A stretch of DNA of 64,000 nucleotides from Candidatus Sodalis endolongispinus (GCF_018777395.1 NZ_JAFJYC010000004.1:25070-89069), one strand, 5' to 3'. Positions 51,018 to 62,943 are shown, counted from the stretch's first letter. Numbers and translations: made by a program. Notes: generated by a model from the sequence alone, not told the origin.

Positions 51018-54000
51018 ATGAAATCCGTCACCCCCAGCGCCCGCCACTTTACCGATCTCGCCCGCGAGATGACCATTGCCGAGCTTAACGGACTCCTGCA
51101 AACCGGAAGATTGATTAATCTGTCAGCCAACTGATTGACGCGCTCCAGCTGGAGCGAGGGACATCGAATATCTGGCTGAGCAGCGGCGCCAGCTTGTTCC
51201 ACCGCGCAGCCCGCGCGCTGACCGCGTTGGAAACCTTGCCGGCGTTACGCGAGGATATCTGCCGCCAAACGCTCGCTGCGCCGGCGGCAATGTCGGGTTT
51301 CACGGCGGTTATCCGCCAACTGTTGAGCCTGATTTTCGATGCGGCCGATGCCGCGACCGAACCCGCGGTATCCCGGGCGATGATCGCATTGTTCAGTTTC
51401 ATGCAGGGCAAAGAGCTGGCGGGGCAGGAACGGGCGCTGGGGGCGGCGGGTTTCGCCCGCGGGACGTTCGATGACGCTGAACGTCAGCAATTGACGACGT
51501 TGATTGAAGGCCAGAACCGGTGTTTCGCCACCTTCAGCCAATTTGCCGCTGAAGACGTGCTGTCGCGCTGGACGGCGCAGCGCTTCGATAATGCCGAGTT
51601 TGAACGGTTGCGCCGCATCGCCTGTACCCAATCGCGCCCTGAAATAGCCGGCGAGGAAAACGCGTTGCGCTGGTTTGCCCTGCATACCCGGCGCATGAAC
51701 GACCTCAAACAGGTCCAGTCCGCTCTGGAAGCGGCGCTGATGGCCAGCTGTCGTGCCGCTATTTCCCAGGCTGAACAGCAAGAGACGTTTCCCGTGGACG
51801 CCGCCGCCGCGCCCGAGTACGGCGCCTTCCAGATAGTTATCTCGCCGCTGGAGGAAACCCCTTCGGCGACGCTGCCCCCCGATTTCTTAAGCCAGCAGCT
51901 GAGTCGCTCCGTGCTGTCGCTGGCGCAGCAGCAATCCTTGCGGCTCCAGCAGTTGGGGCAAGAGCTGGCAACGCTGCGCGCCGGTTTGGAAGAACGTAAA
52001 ATTATCGACAAGGCGAAGGCCTTGCTCGCCGGACGCGATGCCCAGGCACTGTCGCTGGTGAAACCGGGATTCATGGCAGAGCACGGTATCGATTTGCGTA
52101 CGGGCAGCCGGATTGTCGCCATCGATCGCAAGCGGCGCTGCGTGCGCGACGACGCCGGCCATGAAACGGCCTATGACCGGTTTATCATTGCCACCGGTTC
52201 GCAGGCATTTGTGCCGCCTATTCCGGGCCATGACAGCGACGGCTGCTTTGTTTATCGTACTTTGGCGGATCTGGATGCCATCGCCGCACGCGCCAAAAAC
52301 GCCCGCCGCGGCGTGGTTATCGGCGGCGGCCTGCTCGGTCTGGAGGCCGCCAATGCCTTGCGTAAGCTGGGATTGGAAACCCACGTGGTGGAGTTCGCGC
52401 CGCGGTTGATGGCGGTGCAGCTGGATGACGGCGGCGCACGGTTGTTGCGCGACAAAATCGAGCAGCTCGGCGTCAAAGTCCATACCGGGGCCGTCACCCA
52501 GCAAATCGCCCCGGGGCAGGATGGCGGCCTGCGCCTGAACTTTGCCAACGGTGACACGCTGGACACCGATTTGGTGGTGTTCTCCGCCGGGATCAGCCCG
52601 CGGGATCAGTTGGCCCGCGACAGCGGGCTGGCCATCTGTGAGCGGGGCGGTATCCTTATCGACGATCGCTGCCAGACCAGCGACCTCGCCATTGGCGCTA
52701 TTGGCGAGTGCGCCGCCTGGCAGGGGCAACTGTTTGGCCTGGTGGCGCCCGGCTATCACATGGCGCGGGTAGCGGCATCGGGACTGACCGGCGAGCAGAT
52801 GCTGTTCACCGGCGCCGATATGAGCACCAAATTGAAACTGCTGGGGGTCGATGTCGCCTCCATCGGCGATGCGCTGGGCGAAACGGCGGGCTGCCAAAGC
52901 TATACCTGGTCCGATGGCCCGGCGCAAGTGTATAAAAAGCTTGTAGTCTCGGAGGATGGCCAGCGGCTGCTGGTCGGTGATTGCACCGATTATGCCACCC
53001 TGCTGCAATATAAACTCAACGCCATGGCGCTGCCCGCCAGCCCGCAAGGTCTGATTTTGCCGGCGCAGTCCGGTGACGAAACCAGGGCGTTAGGCGTCGC
53101 GGCGCTGCCCGATAGCGCGCAGATTGGCTCCTGCCTTAATGTTAGCAAAGCCGATATCCGCGCCGCCGTGTGCGCGGGCGCGACCGATATGGCGGCACTG
53201 AAAGCCGCCACCGGCGCCGCCACAGGCTGCGGCGGCTGCGCCGCGCTGGTGAAGCAGGTTATGGACTATCAACTGGCCGAACAGGGCGTCGCCATCAGCA
53301 AGGATATTTGCGAGCATTTCCCCTGGTCGCGTCAAGCCTTGTACGATCTGATCCGCGTAAACCAGATCCGCAGCTTTGACGCCCTGCTTGCACAATACGG
53401 TAAAGGCCACGGCTGCGAGGTGTGCAAACCGCTGGTTGGTTCACTGCTGGCCTCTTGCTGGAACGAGTATATTCTCGACCTGCGCCATCTGCCGCTGCAG
53501 GACACCAACGACCGTTACCTGGCGAACATGCAAAAAGACGGCACCTATTCGGTGGTACCGCGCATCCCCGCCGGTGAGATTACGCCGGCGGGGCTTATCG
53601 CTATCGGCGAAGTCGCCCAGGCGTTCAATCTTTACAGCAAGATAACCGGCGGTCAGCGCATCGATTTGTTCGGCGCCAGACTGGAGCAATTGCCGGCCAT
53701 TTGGCGCCGTTTAATCGATGCGGGATTCGAGACCGGCCACGCCTATGGCAAATCCCTGCGCACGGTGAAATCCTGCGTCGGCTCTACTTGGTGCCGCTAT
53801 GGGGTGCAGGATTCCACCGCGCTGGCGATCGCGCTGGAGGACCGCTACAATGGGCTACGCAGCCCGCATAAAATCAAGATGGCGGTCTCCGGCTGTACGC
53901 GCGAATGCGCCGAGGCGCAAAGTAAGGATATCGGGGTTATCGCCACCGAAAAAGGATGGAATCTTTATGTCTGCGGCAATGGCGGCATGAAACCTCGCCA

Positions 54001-54714
54001 TGCGGATTTGTTTGCCAGCGATCTGGACCGCGACACGCTTATCCGCACCGCCGACCGTCTACAGCGTACCAGCAGCTGGCTCGACAATATGGAAGGGGGG
54101 CTGGCATACCTGCAGGACGTCATTTTGCACGACAGCCTTGGCCTGGCCGGGACGCTGGAGCAGGAAATGGCGCAAGTGGTGGCAAGCTACCAGTGCGAAT
54201 GGCGCACGACGCTTGCGCAGGCCGATCGGTTTGCGCTTTTCCGCCCGACGGTCAACAGCGACAGGCCGGATGACAACATTCAGTGGCAATTGGAGCGAGG
54301 GCAAATTCGTCCCGCGGCGGCCGTGTGCGCGCCGTTACCCCCCCTACCGGTGCACGCTCGCTGGCACGAGTTGTGTGCCGGCTGGAGGCCATTCCGCAGG
54401 GCGCCGGTATCGCCGCCCGGCTGGAGGGGCGACAGATTGCGCTGTTCCGGCAGGGTGATTGCGTCTATGCGCTGGACAACCTTGAGCCGGACACCGCCGC
54501 CAATGTACTGGCACGGGGGATCCTGGGGGATGTGGCCGGCGAACCGGTAGTGATTTCGCCGCTCTACAAACAGCGTTTGCGGCTACGTGACGGCGTATGC
54601 GTGGATGACCCCAAGGTCAAGGTAAATGCCTGGCCGGTGCGAATCGAAGCGGGCCACGTGCGGGTGGCGACCCGGCCACAGACCGTTGCCGACGTCGAGC
54701 CGGAGGCGGTATGA
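51018..54714 (+). pseudogene. In-frame fusion of nitrate regulator NasR to nitrite reductase NasB/NirB
   Basis: From ATG 51018 (ITIAELNGLLQTGRLINLSA) a nitrate-sensing NIT domain of the antiterminator NasR begins. A one-base loss near 51130 shifts it, and the rest runs on (IDALQLERGTSNIWL, ARALTALETLPALRE) to an ANTAR start (EERKIIDKAKALL). At about 52030 it changes without a break into assimilatory nitrite reductase: AGRDAQALSLV, IATGSQAFVPPIPGHDSDG, FVYRTLADLD, GGGLLGLEAANALRKLGLET, the BFD-like TGCGGCAALVKQ and GHGCEVCKPLVG cysteines, and siroheme region CTRECAEAQSKDIGVIATEK. The NirB N-terminal FAD loop is gone. A frameshift at a C7 run (54338-54344) precedes a NirD-like Rieske domain ending at 54714. 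Confidence 0.85.
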
Positions 54715-57227
54715 CGCGCTGCACCACCTGTCCTTATTGCGGCGTAGGTTGCGGCGTGCGGGCGACGCCGCAGCCGGACGGCGGCGTAACGCTGAGCCCC
54801 GATGCGCATCATCCGGCCAATTTTGGGCGCTTATGCGTGAAATGGGCAGCGTTAGGTGACACGCTGGGCCATGAAAGCCGGTTGCTATCGCCGCAGGTGG
54901 ACGGGGCGCCGGCAGACTGGAAGCACGCGTTGGACAGCGTCGCCGACCGGCTGGGGGCGATCATTCGCCGCCATGGCCCGCAAGCGGTGGCCTTTTACGC
55001 CTCTGGTCAATTACTGACATAGGATTACTATGTCGCCAATAAATTAATGAAAGGGTTCATCGGCAGCGGCAACATCGACACTAATTCGCGCCTGTGCATG
55101 GCGTCGGCGGTGGTGGGCTATAAGCGCGCCTTCGGCGCCGCCGCAGTGCCGTGCTGCTATGAAGATCTGGAACAGAAGCAGCTGGCCATCGTCGCCGGCT
55201 CCAACGCCGCCTGGGCGCATCCGGTGGCCTGGCAGCGGCTGCTGGCCGCCCGCCAGACGCAACCAACGATGAAAATCGTGGTAATCGACCCGCGCCGTAC
55301 CGCCAGCTGCGACGACGCCGATTTGCATTTACCGCTGAGACCCGGCACCGACGCGGCGCTGTTTGCCGGCTTGCTGCACTGGCTCCATCAGCAGCAAGCC
55401 CTTGACCCTCGCCTCGGGAAGCAGCTGAAACCCTTAGTGCGGCGGCAGCCTGGACCCTGCCGGCGGTGGCGGCATTCTTCGGGTTGCAGGAGCCTGGATG
55501 TCCTGACGTTATACCAGCTGTACGCCGACAGTGAGCGGGCGTTGACGCTGTATTGCATGGGTATCAATCAATCCACCAGCGGTAGCGATAAGTGTAACGC
55601 CATCATCAATCTGCATCTCGCCAGCGGTAAAATCGGCCGCGCTGGCTGTGGGCCTTTTTCCCTGACCGGCCAGCCAAACGCTATGGGCGGTCGGGAAGTC
55701 GGCGGTCTGGCGAATCAACTGGCCTGCCATATGGATTTCACTGAAGACAACGTGGACCGGCTGCGGCGGTTTTGGCACAGCGATCGGGTCGCTTCCCCGA
55801 GCCGGGCCTGAAAGCGGTGGCGCTGTTCGAGGCTATCGGCCGTGGCGAGGTGAAAGCCATCTGGATCATGGGCACCAATCCGGCGGTTTCGCTGCCGGAC
55901 GGGCTACGGGTGCGCCAGGCCTTGGCCGGCTGCGAGCTGGTTATCGTTTCCGACGTCAGCGCCAAGACCGATACCACTGCGCTGGCGCACATTTTGCTGC
56001 CGGCGCAGGCCTGGGGCGAAAAAGACGGCACGGTCACCAATTCCGAACGGCGCATATCCCGCCAGCGGCGTTTTTTGCCCCCGGCGGGCGAAGCGCGTCC
56101 CGACTGGTGGATCCTGAGCCAGGTGGCGCAACGGTTGGGCTTCGCCAGCGCTTTCAACTGGCACCATCCAGAGGCGATTTTCCGCGAACACGCCGCTTTA
56201 TCGGGCTTTGAAAATACGGGTCGGCGCGCCTTCGATATCAGCGGATTGGCGACCCTGAGCGACGACGAATGGGATCGGCTGATGCCGGTGCAGTGGCCGG
56301 TCAATGCCCGCCATCACCAGGGGCAGGCACGCTTGTTCGGCGCGGGGCAATATTATCACCCCGACGGCAAGGCGCGGCTGATACCGATCCAGCCGCGACT
56401 GCCGGTCGCCAAAACTGCGCCGCTCTGGCCGTTACTGCTCAACACCGGCCGCACCCGCGATCAATGGCATACCATGACCCGCCCGGGGCTGGTCAGCCGG
56501 TTGATGCAGCATCAGAGCGAGCCGTGGTGCGATCTGCATCCGACCGATGCGGCGCGCTTCGGACTGGAGGAGGGGTGCCTGGCGCGCATCCAGTCGGCCC
56601 AGGGCTGAGTGGTGGTGCGCTGCCGGGTGACCCCGGATCAGCAACCCGGCTGCGTGTTTGTGCCAATGCATCGGAACCGGCAATTTTGCAATATGGCCAA
56701 TGTCGATCACTTGGTGGCGCCCAACACCTGTCCGCTCGCCGGCCAGCCGGAAAGCAAACAGACCGCGGTGCGTATCCAGCGCTGGGACTGCGACTGGCAG
56801 GAGGTGCTGCTGGTGCGCCAGCCGACTGGTTTGCCACCGTTGCCGCCGACCCTGCCTTGCGCTATCAGCAGGCGCAAACACCGGCGCGGTGGCATCGCCT
56901 CGGCTGGCGCGACGGCGCGCTGCAAATCGCATTTTACGCCGCCCGCGGCGCGCAACGGCCATTGATATCCCGGCGGTGGTGGACGCTTTTAGCCGCGTAC
57001 CGCCCCCGGAGGACAGACTGGCACTGTTGGCCGGTCAGCAGGCCAGCGGTGAAACCGCCGGACGCACCATCTGCAGCTGTTATGGCGTCGGCGAGCAGCA
57101 GATAAGGCGGGCGATTGACGAGGGGTGCAACACGGTGGACGCACTGGGCAAACGCCTGCGCTGCGGCACCAACTGCGGTTCGTGTATACCCGAATTAAAA
57201 CAGCTGCTGGCGCGACAGCAAGCCTGA
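54711..57227 (+). pseudogene. nasA: Assimilatory nitrate reductase NasA, several lesions
   Basis: NasA is a molybdopterin enzyme reducing nitrate to nitrite. The start ATG overlaps the preceding stop (ATGA). The 4Fe-4S motif CTTCPYCGVGCGVRA is near residue 4, with its fourth Cys in GRLCVKW. TAG at 55020-55022 falls where E is expected before DYYVANKLMKGF, and the frame goes on with the SRLCMASAVVGYKRAFG cofactor motif. Further frameshifts occur near 55435 and 55780, then GTNPAVSLPDG, ILLPAQAWGEKDGTVTNSER, a TGA at 56606-56608, and more shifts before the C-terminal BFD-like domain ([35 protein letters not shown]). Several breaks make it a definite pseudogene. Confidence 0.88.
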
Positions 57228-57234
57228 GGACCTG

Positions 57235-58049
57235 ATGATGACACTATTAAGCGCCCTGACGGCTCCCGCGCCCGGCACCTCCCCCGCGACGGGGAGAGTT
57301 TGGCTGGTGGGAGCAGGTCCGGGTGATGCCGAACTGCTGACGCTCAAGGCCTTGCGCGCGATTGAACAGGCGGTGGTGGTCGACAGGCTGGTGTCCGACG
57401 AGGTGCTGGCGCTGATCCCGCCGGCGACGCTGCGCATTGACGCCGGCAAGGCGCCCGGCCGACATGGTATGAAACAACAGGATATCAACCGTCTTCTGGT
57501 CGATTTGGCCCGCGCCGGGCACCGGGTGGTGCGCCTGAAGGGCGGTGATCCCTTTATTTTCGGCCGCGGCGGTGAAGAAATGCTGGCGTTGCAGCATGCG
57601 GGGATCTGTTGCCAGGTGGTGCCGGGAATTACCGCGGCGGCCGGTTGCGCCGCCAGTACCGGCATCCCGCTGACGCACCGGGACTGCGCCCAGTCGGTGC
57701 AGTTTATTACCGGCCATGGCAAAGACGGTGCCCCGGCGCTGAACGATCCGCGCCAGACGCTGGTGTTTTATATGGGCTTGACCTGGAGCGCACAGGTCAG
57801 TCGCGGGCTGGTTGAAAACGGCCGGGCGGCGCAACGCCGGTGGCGATTATCGAAAACGGCACCCGCGTCGGGCAGAGGGTGTTGCTGACCACCATGGGGG
57901 GACTGGCGCAGACCATAGCACGGGAAAAGCCCGTGTCGCCCAGCCTGCTGGTGGTGGGGGAGGTGGTCAATCTTTACCAAAGGAGGGCTGGCGCACCGCG
58001 CCACCCCGGTGAGGTACGGGCGAAGACCCGGCTTGCCCAAGAAGCGTAA
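57235..58049 (+). pseudogene. Uroporphyrinogen-III C-methyltransferase (siroheme pathway), frameshifted
   Basis: This CobA/CysG-C type SAM enzyme supplies siroheme for nitrite reductase, which fits its place after nasA. The sequence has [20 protein letters not shown] (SAM site) and [11 protein letters not shown]. It continues with [58 protein letters not shown] and TLVFYMGL. Near 57825, after LVENGR, the frame shifts, and [40 protein letters not shown] follow in another frame to 58049. It starts seven bases after nasA. A separate cysG elsewhere would be needed for sulfite reduction. Confidence 0.85.
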
Positions 58050-58105
58050 TAGCCGCCCCAGTCAGAGAAAGCGAAAGTGGGCTGATTGCCCGGTGAGACG
58101 GTAAG

Positions 58106-58146
58106 GCTCTTTCCGTCGCGCCGCCGAGGTGGTGAACGGAAAGAGC
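58106..58146. terminator. Inverted repeat between convergent genes
   Basis: GCTCTTTCCGT and ACGGAAAGAGC form a perfect eleven-base stem with a 19-base loop between the 3' ends of the methyltransferase pseudogene and msrA. A bidirectional terminator is likely from position. There is no T tract on either side, so the mechanism is unclear. Confidence 0.55.
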
Positions 58147-58154
58147 AAAGCCCG

Positions 58155-58697
58155 TTACGCCTGCTGGGATTTACTTTTAGCGGCGTAACGTTTATGCAGC
58201 TTTTGCAGTTTCGGCGGGATCACCGCCAGACAATAGCGGTTCTGCTGACCTTCGCCCTGCCAATAATCCTGATGGTAGTCTTCGGCCGGGTACCATTCTC
58301 CCAGCGGTTCGAGCGTCGTGACAATGGGGCTGCTGTAGTCCGCCTGGACACGTTGTATCGCCGCTTCGGCTGCTTGCTTTTGCTCGGGCGTAGTGTAAAA
58401 CACCGCCGAACGATACTGGGTGCCGATATCGTTGCCCTGACGATTAAGCTGCGTCGGGTCATGGGTGGCGAAGCTGATATCCAGCAATTCCCCATAGCTC
58501 AGACGGGCCGGGTCGAAACCGACGCGGATAGCTTCCGCATGGCCGGTTTCGCCGGTGCAGGCCTGCTTATAGCTGGGATGGGGTACGGTACCGCCGGTAT
58601 ACACGCTGGTCACCGATTCCACGCCGATGACATCTTTAAACACCGCTTCGGTACACCAAAAACAGCCACCGGCGATGACCGCATATTCAATTGCCAT
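58155..58697 (-). CDS. msrA: Peptide methionine-S-sulfoxide reductase MsrA
   Basis: MsrA repairs oxidised methionine (S-form) in proteins. The 180-residue protein has the catalytic GGCFWC near residue 10 (nucleophile Cys12). It also has GVESVTSVYTGG, GETGHAEAIRVGFDP, THDPTQLNRQGNDIGTQYRS and YHQDY near the end. It is of the shorter MsrA type, like those of many Gram-negatives, without an N-terminal extension. The ATG at 58697 has an AGGAG site upstream. It is intact. Confidence 0.95.
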   Translation of the reverse strand: MAIEYAVIAGGCFWCTEAVFKDVIGVESVTSVYTGGTVPHPSYKQACTGETGHAEAIRVGFDPARLSYGELLDISFATHDPTQLNRQGNDIGTQYRSAVFYTTPEQKQAAEAAIQRVQADYSSPIVTTLEPLGEWYPAEDYHQDYWQGEGQQNRYCLAVIPPKLQKLHKRYAAKSKSQQA

Positions 58698-58809
58698 ACA
58701 TTAACTCCTGCTTTTTGTCTGAAGGCATCCTGCTACTGTAGCAAAATACCCGTACGGCGGGCAGAAAGTTCGTTTTAACGACCGCGCCCGGCGCGTGATA
58801 GTGCAGGAT

Positions 58810-59751
58810 TCAGCCTGACGCGCTGCCGCAAAGAAAAGAGATTAACGCCTGCGCCACCGCCGCTGGTTGCTCATCGGGTAAAAAATGGCCGGAATGGGGA
58901 ATAACCACGCCGCTGACCTGACGGGCGAAAGCCCGCAGCGGCGCGGCCATATCCGCCATCGAACCATGATCGGCGCTCAACGCCAGCAGCGGCGGGGTTA
59001 GGGGACCGGCGGCGCAAAGACGGCGGTTTTGCTCGGCGCTGAGCGTGGCCGCCCGGTACCAGGCAAGACCGGCGTGCAGCGCCCCCGGGCGGCTGAAGGT
59101 GCGCAGGTATTCGTCGATGTCGGCCTCGCTGAAACTCTGCGGATTAGCGGCTTTGCGGCGCAAAAACCACGTCAGATACACCCGTTCGCGGCCGGTAATG
59201 AGACTTTCCGGTAAATCATCCAGAGCATGAAACGCGAAATGCCAGGTGCGCCAGGCCTGCTCCGGGGCGATAGGCAGCGCCTCGGGCAGGGTGATGCCGG
59301 GAATACCGGCGTCGAGCAACGCCAGCCCTTTCACCGCCGAGCCAAACATCATCGCATAGGGAAAGGCGACCCAGGCGCCGACGTCATGGGCGGCCAGATA
59401 GCACGGGCCTACTTTCTGCTGCTGCAGGAAGTCATGCAGTCGGCGGGCGGTGGTCTGGGTATCATAGCCGTCCGCCGGCAGGTCGGAATCGCCTTGCCCT
59501 GGCAAATCCGGCAGCCATAAGTCGAAATGCCCTGCTAGCAGCGGCAACATTTTGCGCCAGGCACAGCCGCTTTGCGGAAAGCCTGCCAGCAACACCAGCG
59601 GGTCGCCGTCGGGTCTGCCGCCGCGCAGATAATGCCAGCGCAGACCGTTAACGGTCGCAAAGTGGTGGCTGAACCCGGGCTGCGTCGCATCGGGGTGGCT
59701 GTCAGGCTCGGCCTCGGCGCGCCGAACGTCGTTGAGAGAGGCGGTGGACAT
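58810..59751 (-). CDS. Alpha/beta hydrolase, epoxide-hydrolase-like
   Basis: This 313-residue alpha/beta hydrolase-fold protein has oxyanion-hole region VLLAGFPQSGCAWRKMLPLL and LPDLPGQGDSDLPADGYDTQ. The nucleophile elbow AAHDVGAWVAFPYAM carries an Asp where serine hydrolases have Ser, as in epoxide hydrolases and haloalkane dehalogenases. A cap region follows, then GVVIPHSGHFLPDEQPAAVA with the catalytic histidine. Tyrosines in the cap could activate an epoxide. The start ATG at 59751 has an AGGAG site. The frame stays open upstream without a similar site. The gene appears intact and unlinked to its neighbours. The natural substrate is unknown. Confidence 0.82.
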   Translation of the reverse strand: MSTASLNDVRRAEAEPDSHPDATQPGFSHHFATVNGLRWHYLRGGRPDGDPLVLLAGFPQSGCAWRKMLPLLAGHFDLWLPDLPGQGDSDLPADGYDTQTTARRLHDFLQQQKVGPCYLAAHDVGAWVAFPYAMMFGSAVKGLALLDAGIPGITLPEALPIAPEQAWRTWHFAFHALDDLPESLITGRERVYLTWFLRRKAANPQSFSEADIDEYLRTFSRPGALHAGLAWYRAATLSAEQNRRLCAAGPLTPPLLALSADHGSMADMAAPLRAFARQVSGVVIPHSGHFLPDEQPAAVAQALISFLCGSASG

Positions 59752-60012
59752 AGCAACTCCTGTGATTAACGGGGATAAGGTCATGGCGAACTGCGCCGCG
59801 GCGCGGCGGCGCACCGAAGTCAACGGTAGCGCTATTGCCAATATAGGAAATGATCGTTTCCTATTCAAGTGCTTTCGTACCGATTCCTCTTTCGCCGGGG
59901 AATAAACGGTGTGCCCGCTCACAGATTGGGGTTTTTACGTCCGCCGGCGTCTTGCAACGCTCTAATGTTTAACTATATGTTAATTTTTCTTGCAAATAAT
60001 GTTATGAGAATA

Positions 60013-61107
60013 ATGACCATGATTAAGAAAAGCATTCTTCCATCGCTCTGTGTCGTCATTTTCATCAGCACTGCCGCTACGGCGCAAACCTTGCCGGACG
60101 GTTATCCCGCCGATTATCAAAAAACCGTCGCCGCCGCGGAAAAGGAAGGCCGTCTCGTTATCTACTCCACCACCGATACCAAAGCCGCCGGCCCGCTGCT
60201 AAAATGGTTTGCCGCCCGCTATCCGCAGATTAAGGTGGAGTATAGCGACATGAACAGTAATGAACTCTATAATCGCTACATCAGCGAGCAAGCCGCCGGC
60301 GGCACCAGCGGCGATGTTATTTGGAGCTCGTCAATGGACACCGCGCTAAAACTGGCAAGCGATTACGCGCTGCCCTACGCGTCGGCGGAAAGCGGCAACA
60401 TTACCCCATGGGCGGTATGGCAGCAAAAGGCCTACGGCACGACCTATGAACCGCTGGTGTTCGTCTACAACAAGCGCCTTATCAAACCAGATGAAGTGCC
60501 GGGCAACCATGACGCCCTGGCACAGTTGATTTCCAGCCAGCCGGACAGATTCAAAAATAAAGTCACCACCTATGATATCGAGAAGTCCGCATTGGGCTTT
60601 ATGCTATCGGTCTATGATCGCCAAGCCGATCCGCGCTATTTCGCCAATTTAGCCCGTATTGCCAAAGGCGGACTGTCGGTGCAGTCGTCCACCGGTACTA
60701 TGCTGGAGCGTGTCTCATCCGGCGAAAATATGCTCGGTTTTAATATTCTCGGCTCCTATGCCGAAACCCGCGCGAAAGGCGATCCCTCCCTCGGTATTGC
60801 CTACCCCAATGATTACACCTTGGTGCTGTCGCGGGTAATGTTCATAAGCGCCCAGGCCGAAAACGCCAATGCGGCCAAGGTGTGGCTGGATTACGTATTA
60901 TCCAGAGAGGGGCAGACTATTTTGGCTAATCAGTCCGATATTCCGTCGTTGCGCAACGATATCGAGGGCGAGAATGATGTCGACGGGTTGACCAAACGAT
61001 TAGGTAAAGTCCTGCGCCAGATTGCGGTAGATGAGAGTTTGCTGGAGTATTTGGCGCAGGATAAGCGTTTGAGTCACATTAAACAGTGGCGCGCGGCCGC
61101 CAAGTAA
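60013..61107 (+). CDS. Periplasmic solute-binding protein of an ABC importer (iron or phosphonate type)
   Basis: The protein of about 364 residues begins with a signal peptide (KKSILPSLCVVIFISTAATA, then QTLPDGYPADYQ) and has the fold of type II binding proteins such as AfuA/FbpA and PhnS: EKEGRLVIYSTTDTKAAGPL, FAARYPQIKVEYSDMNSNEL, GTSGDVIWSSSMDTALKLAS. Next come TYEPLVFVYNKRLI, MLERVSSGENMLGFNILGSY and DYTLVLSRVMFISA. The start is uncertain among three closely spaced ATGs (60004, 60013, 60019). It is intact. The permease and ATPase genes downstream are both broken, so the importer is not functional as a unit. Confidence 0.82.
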   Translation: MTMIKKSILPSLCVVIFISTAATAQTLPDGYPADYQKTVAAAEKEGRLVIYSTTDTKAAGPLLKWFAARYPQIKVEYSDMNSNELYNRYISEQAAGGTSGDVIWSSSMDTALKLASDYALPYASAESGNITPWAVWQQKAYGTTYEPLVFVYNKRLIKPDEVPGNHDALAQLISSQPDRFKNKVTTYDIEKSALGFMLSVYDRQADPRYFANLARIAKGGLSVQSSTGTMLERVSSGENMLGFNILGSYAETRAKGDPSLGIAYPNDYTLVLSRVMFISAQAENANAAKVWLDYVLSREGQTILANQSDIPSLRNDIEGENDVDGLTKRLGKVLRQIAVDESLLEYLAQDKRLSHIKQWRAAAK

Positions 61108-61182
61108 CCCACCGTTCGCTCTGGCGCGCTGCCTGCCCTGGCGCGCGCTCCTGCCGTCATGCCTGATGAGAGGATGCATGCT

Positions 61183-62943
61183 ATGTCCGTTTTGCGCAGA
61201 AAAGGACAGTCGTTGCCGCGTGCCCTGGTGGTGCTGATTGCCGCGCTGGTGATTTATGTGCCGCTGACGTTTATTGTCATCCAAAGTTTTCTCTCCGCGC
61301 CTTTTTTGTGCCCTCCAAGGTCTTCAGTCTTGAAGCCTTTCGCTTTATTTTTACCGACGCCGATTTTTGGCGAGCGCTGAAAAGCGGGCTGTTGCTGGCG
61401 TTCGGGCTGGTGGTGATTGCCGTTCCGCTGGGCGGCATACTGGCGTCTTTAATGGTCCGCACCGATTTACCCGGTCGGCGCATCATTGAACCGTTGATTT
61501 TGGTGCCGGTATTCGTTTCGCCGATGGTGCTGGCCTTTGGTTATGTGGTCGCGGCGGGGCCGGTGGGGATTTTTTCCCTGTGGGCGCAGGCGTTGTTGGG
61601 TTTTACCCCGTGGAATATCTACGCCATGAGCAGCATCGTGGTGATCGCCGGTCTGACCCATGTGCCCCATGCATATCTTTATATCTCATCAGCGCTGAGG
61701 AGCCTGGGCTCCGACGTCGAGGAGGCGGCGCGAACGGTCGGTGCTTCGCCGCTGCAGGTGATGTTGGCCATCAGTTTACCGATGGTGCGGCCGGCCATTT
61801 TGTATGCGGCGGTCCTGTTGTTTTTCCTTGGGCTGGAGGTCTTTGGTCTGATGCTGGTGTTGGGCGATCCCGAAGGGAATCTGGTGCTGGCGACCTACTT
61901 GTATCAATTGACCAACAAGCTCGGCACGCCGTCCTATCATTTGATGGCGGCGGTGGCGGTGGTGCTTATTGCCATCACCATACCGCTGGTCATGCTACAG
62001 CGCCGGCTGATGCGCTCGGCGCACCGCTATGTCACGGTGAAGGGTAAAACCGCCCAGGCGCGGGCGTTGCCGCTCGGCAGATGGCGCTACGTCGCGGGTA
62101 GCGTTGTGGTTGGTGGTCACCATCGTGGTACCGCTTACCGGCGTGGTGTTGCGGGCGTTTATTTCCCAATGGGGCATCGGCGTGTCGTTATGGGATCATG
62201 TGTCGCTGAACACGTTTCGCACCATTTTCAGTCAGCCTAATCTGTTGCGCGTCATTATCAATTCCATGAGCATCGGCGTGATTGGCGGCGCGCTGGCCGT
62301 GGGCTGTTACCTGGCGGTCGGGCTGGCGATGCATCGCAAAGCCGATGGCGTCACGCGCTTTATTGACTATAGCGTGCTGGTACCGCTGGCGGTGCCGGGC
62401 CTGCTGGCAGGGCTGGCGTTTTTGTGGGTGTTTTTGTTTGTTCCCCAGTGGCTCGATCAATCGCTGAGAGATGGAGTGCTGTCGGCGCTACCGTTCGCCG
62501 ATTATCTGCGCCAGCACCTCATCGTCGCATTGCGCGCACTGCGCAGCACCATTTTCAGCGTCTGGCTGGCCTATACCGTGGTGTGGCTGGCTTATGGCCT
62601 GCGGCTTATCTCCGCCACGCTGTTGCAGGTCGGTCCCGAACTCGAGGAAGCGGCACGCAGCGCCGGTGCCCGCCGCGGGCAAATCACCCGCCATGTTACC
62701 GTACCGCTGTCCCGCTTCGGCCTTATCGGCTCCTGGCTGCTAATGTTTTTGATTTTTGAACGCGAATATTCCACCGGCGTTTATCTCTTGTCCTCGGGCA
62801 CCGAAACCATCGGTTCTATGCTGGTGTCGCTGTGGGCGGCGGGCGCTATCGATATCGTCGCCGCGCTGTCGTTCATCAATATACTGCTGGTGGTGCTGGG
62901 TTTGGGCATCGCGCTGCGTTTTGGAGTGAAATTGTATGATTGA
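61183..62943 (+). pseudogene. Two-domain ABC permease (FbpB type), two frameshifts
   Basis: The start (MSVLRRKGQSLPRALVVLIA, PLTFIVIQSFLSAPF) loses frame at a T run 61302-61307, where one T is missing. It resumes VPSKVFSLEAFRFIFTDADF, GGILASLMVRTDLPGRRIIE and the EAA-like loop SLGSDVEEAARTVGASPLQV. A second shift near 62095 precedes WLVVTIVVPLTGVVLRAFIS and the second EAA loop VGPELEEAARSAGARRGQIT. The arrangement of two membrane domains in one chain is that of iron-type permeases. The TGA end overlaps the ATPase start. The solute-binding gene is immediately upstream. Confidence 0.85.
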
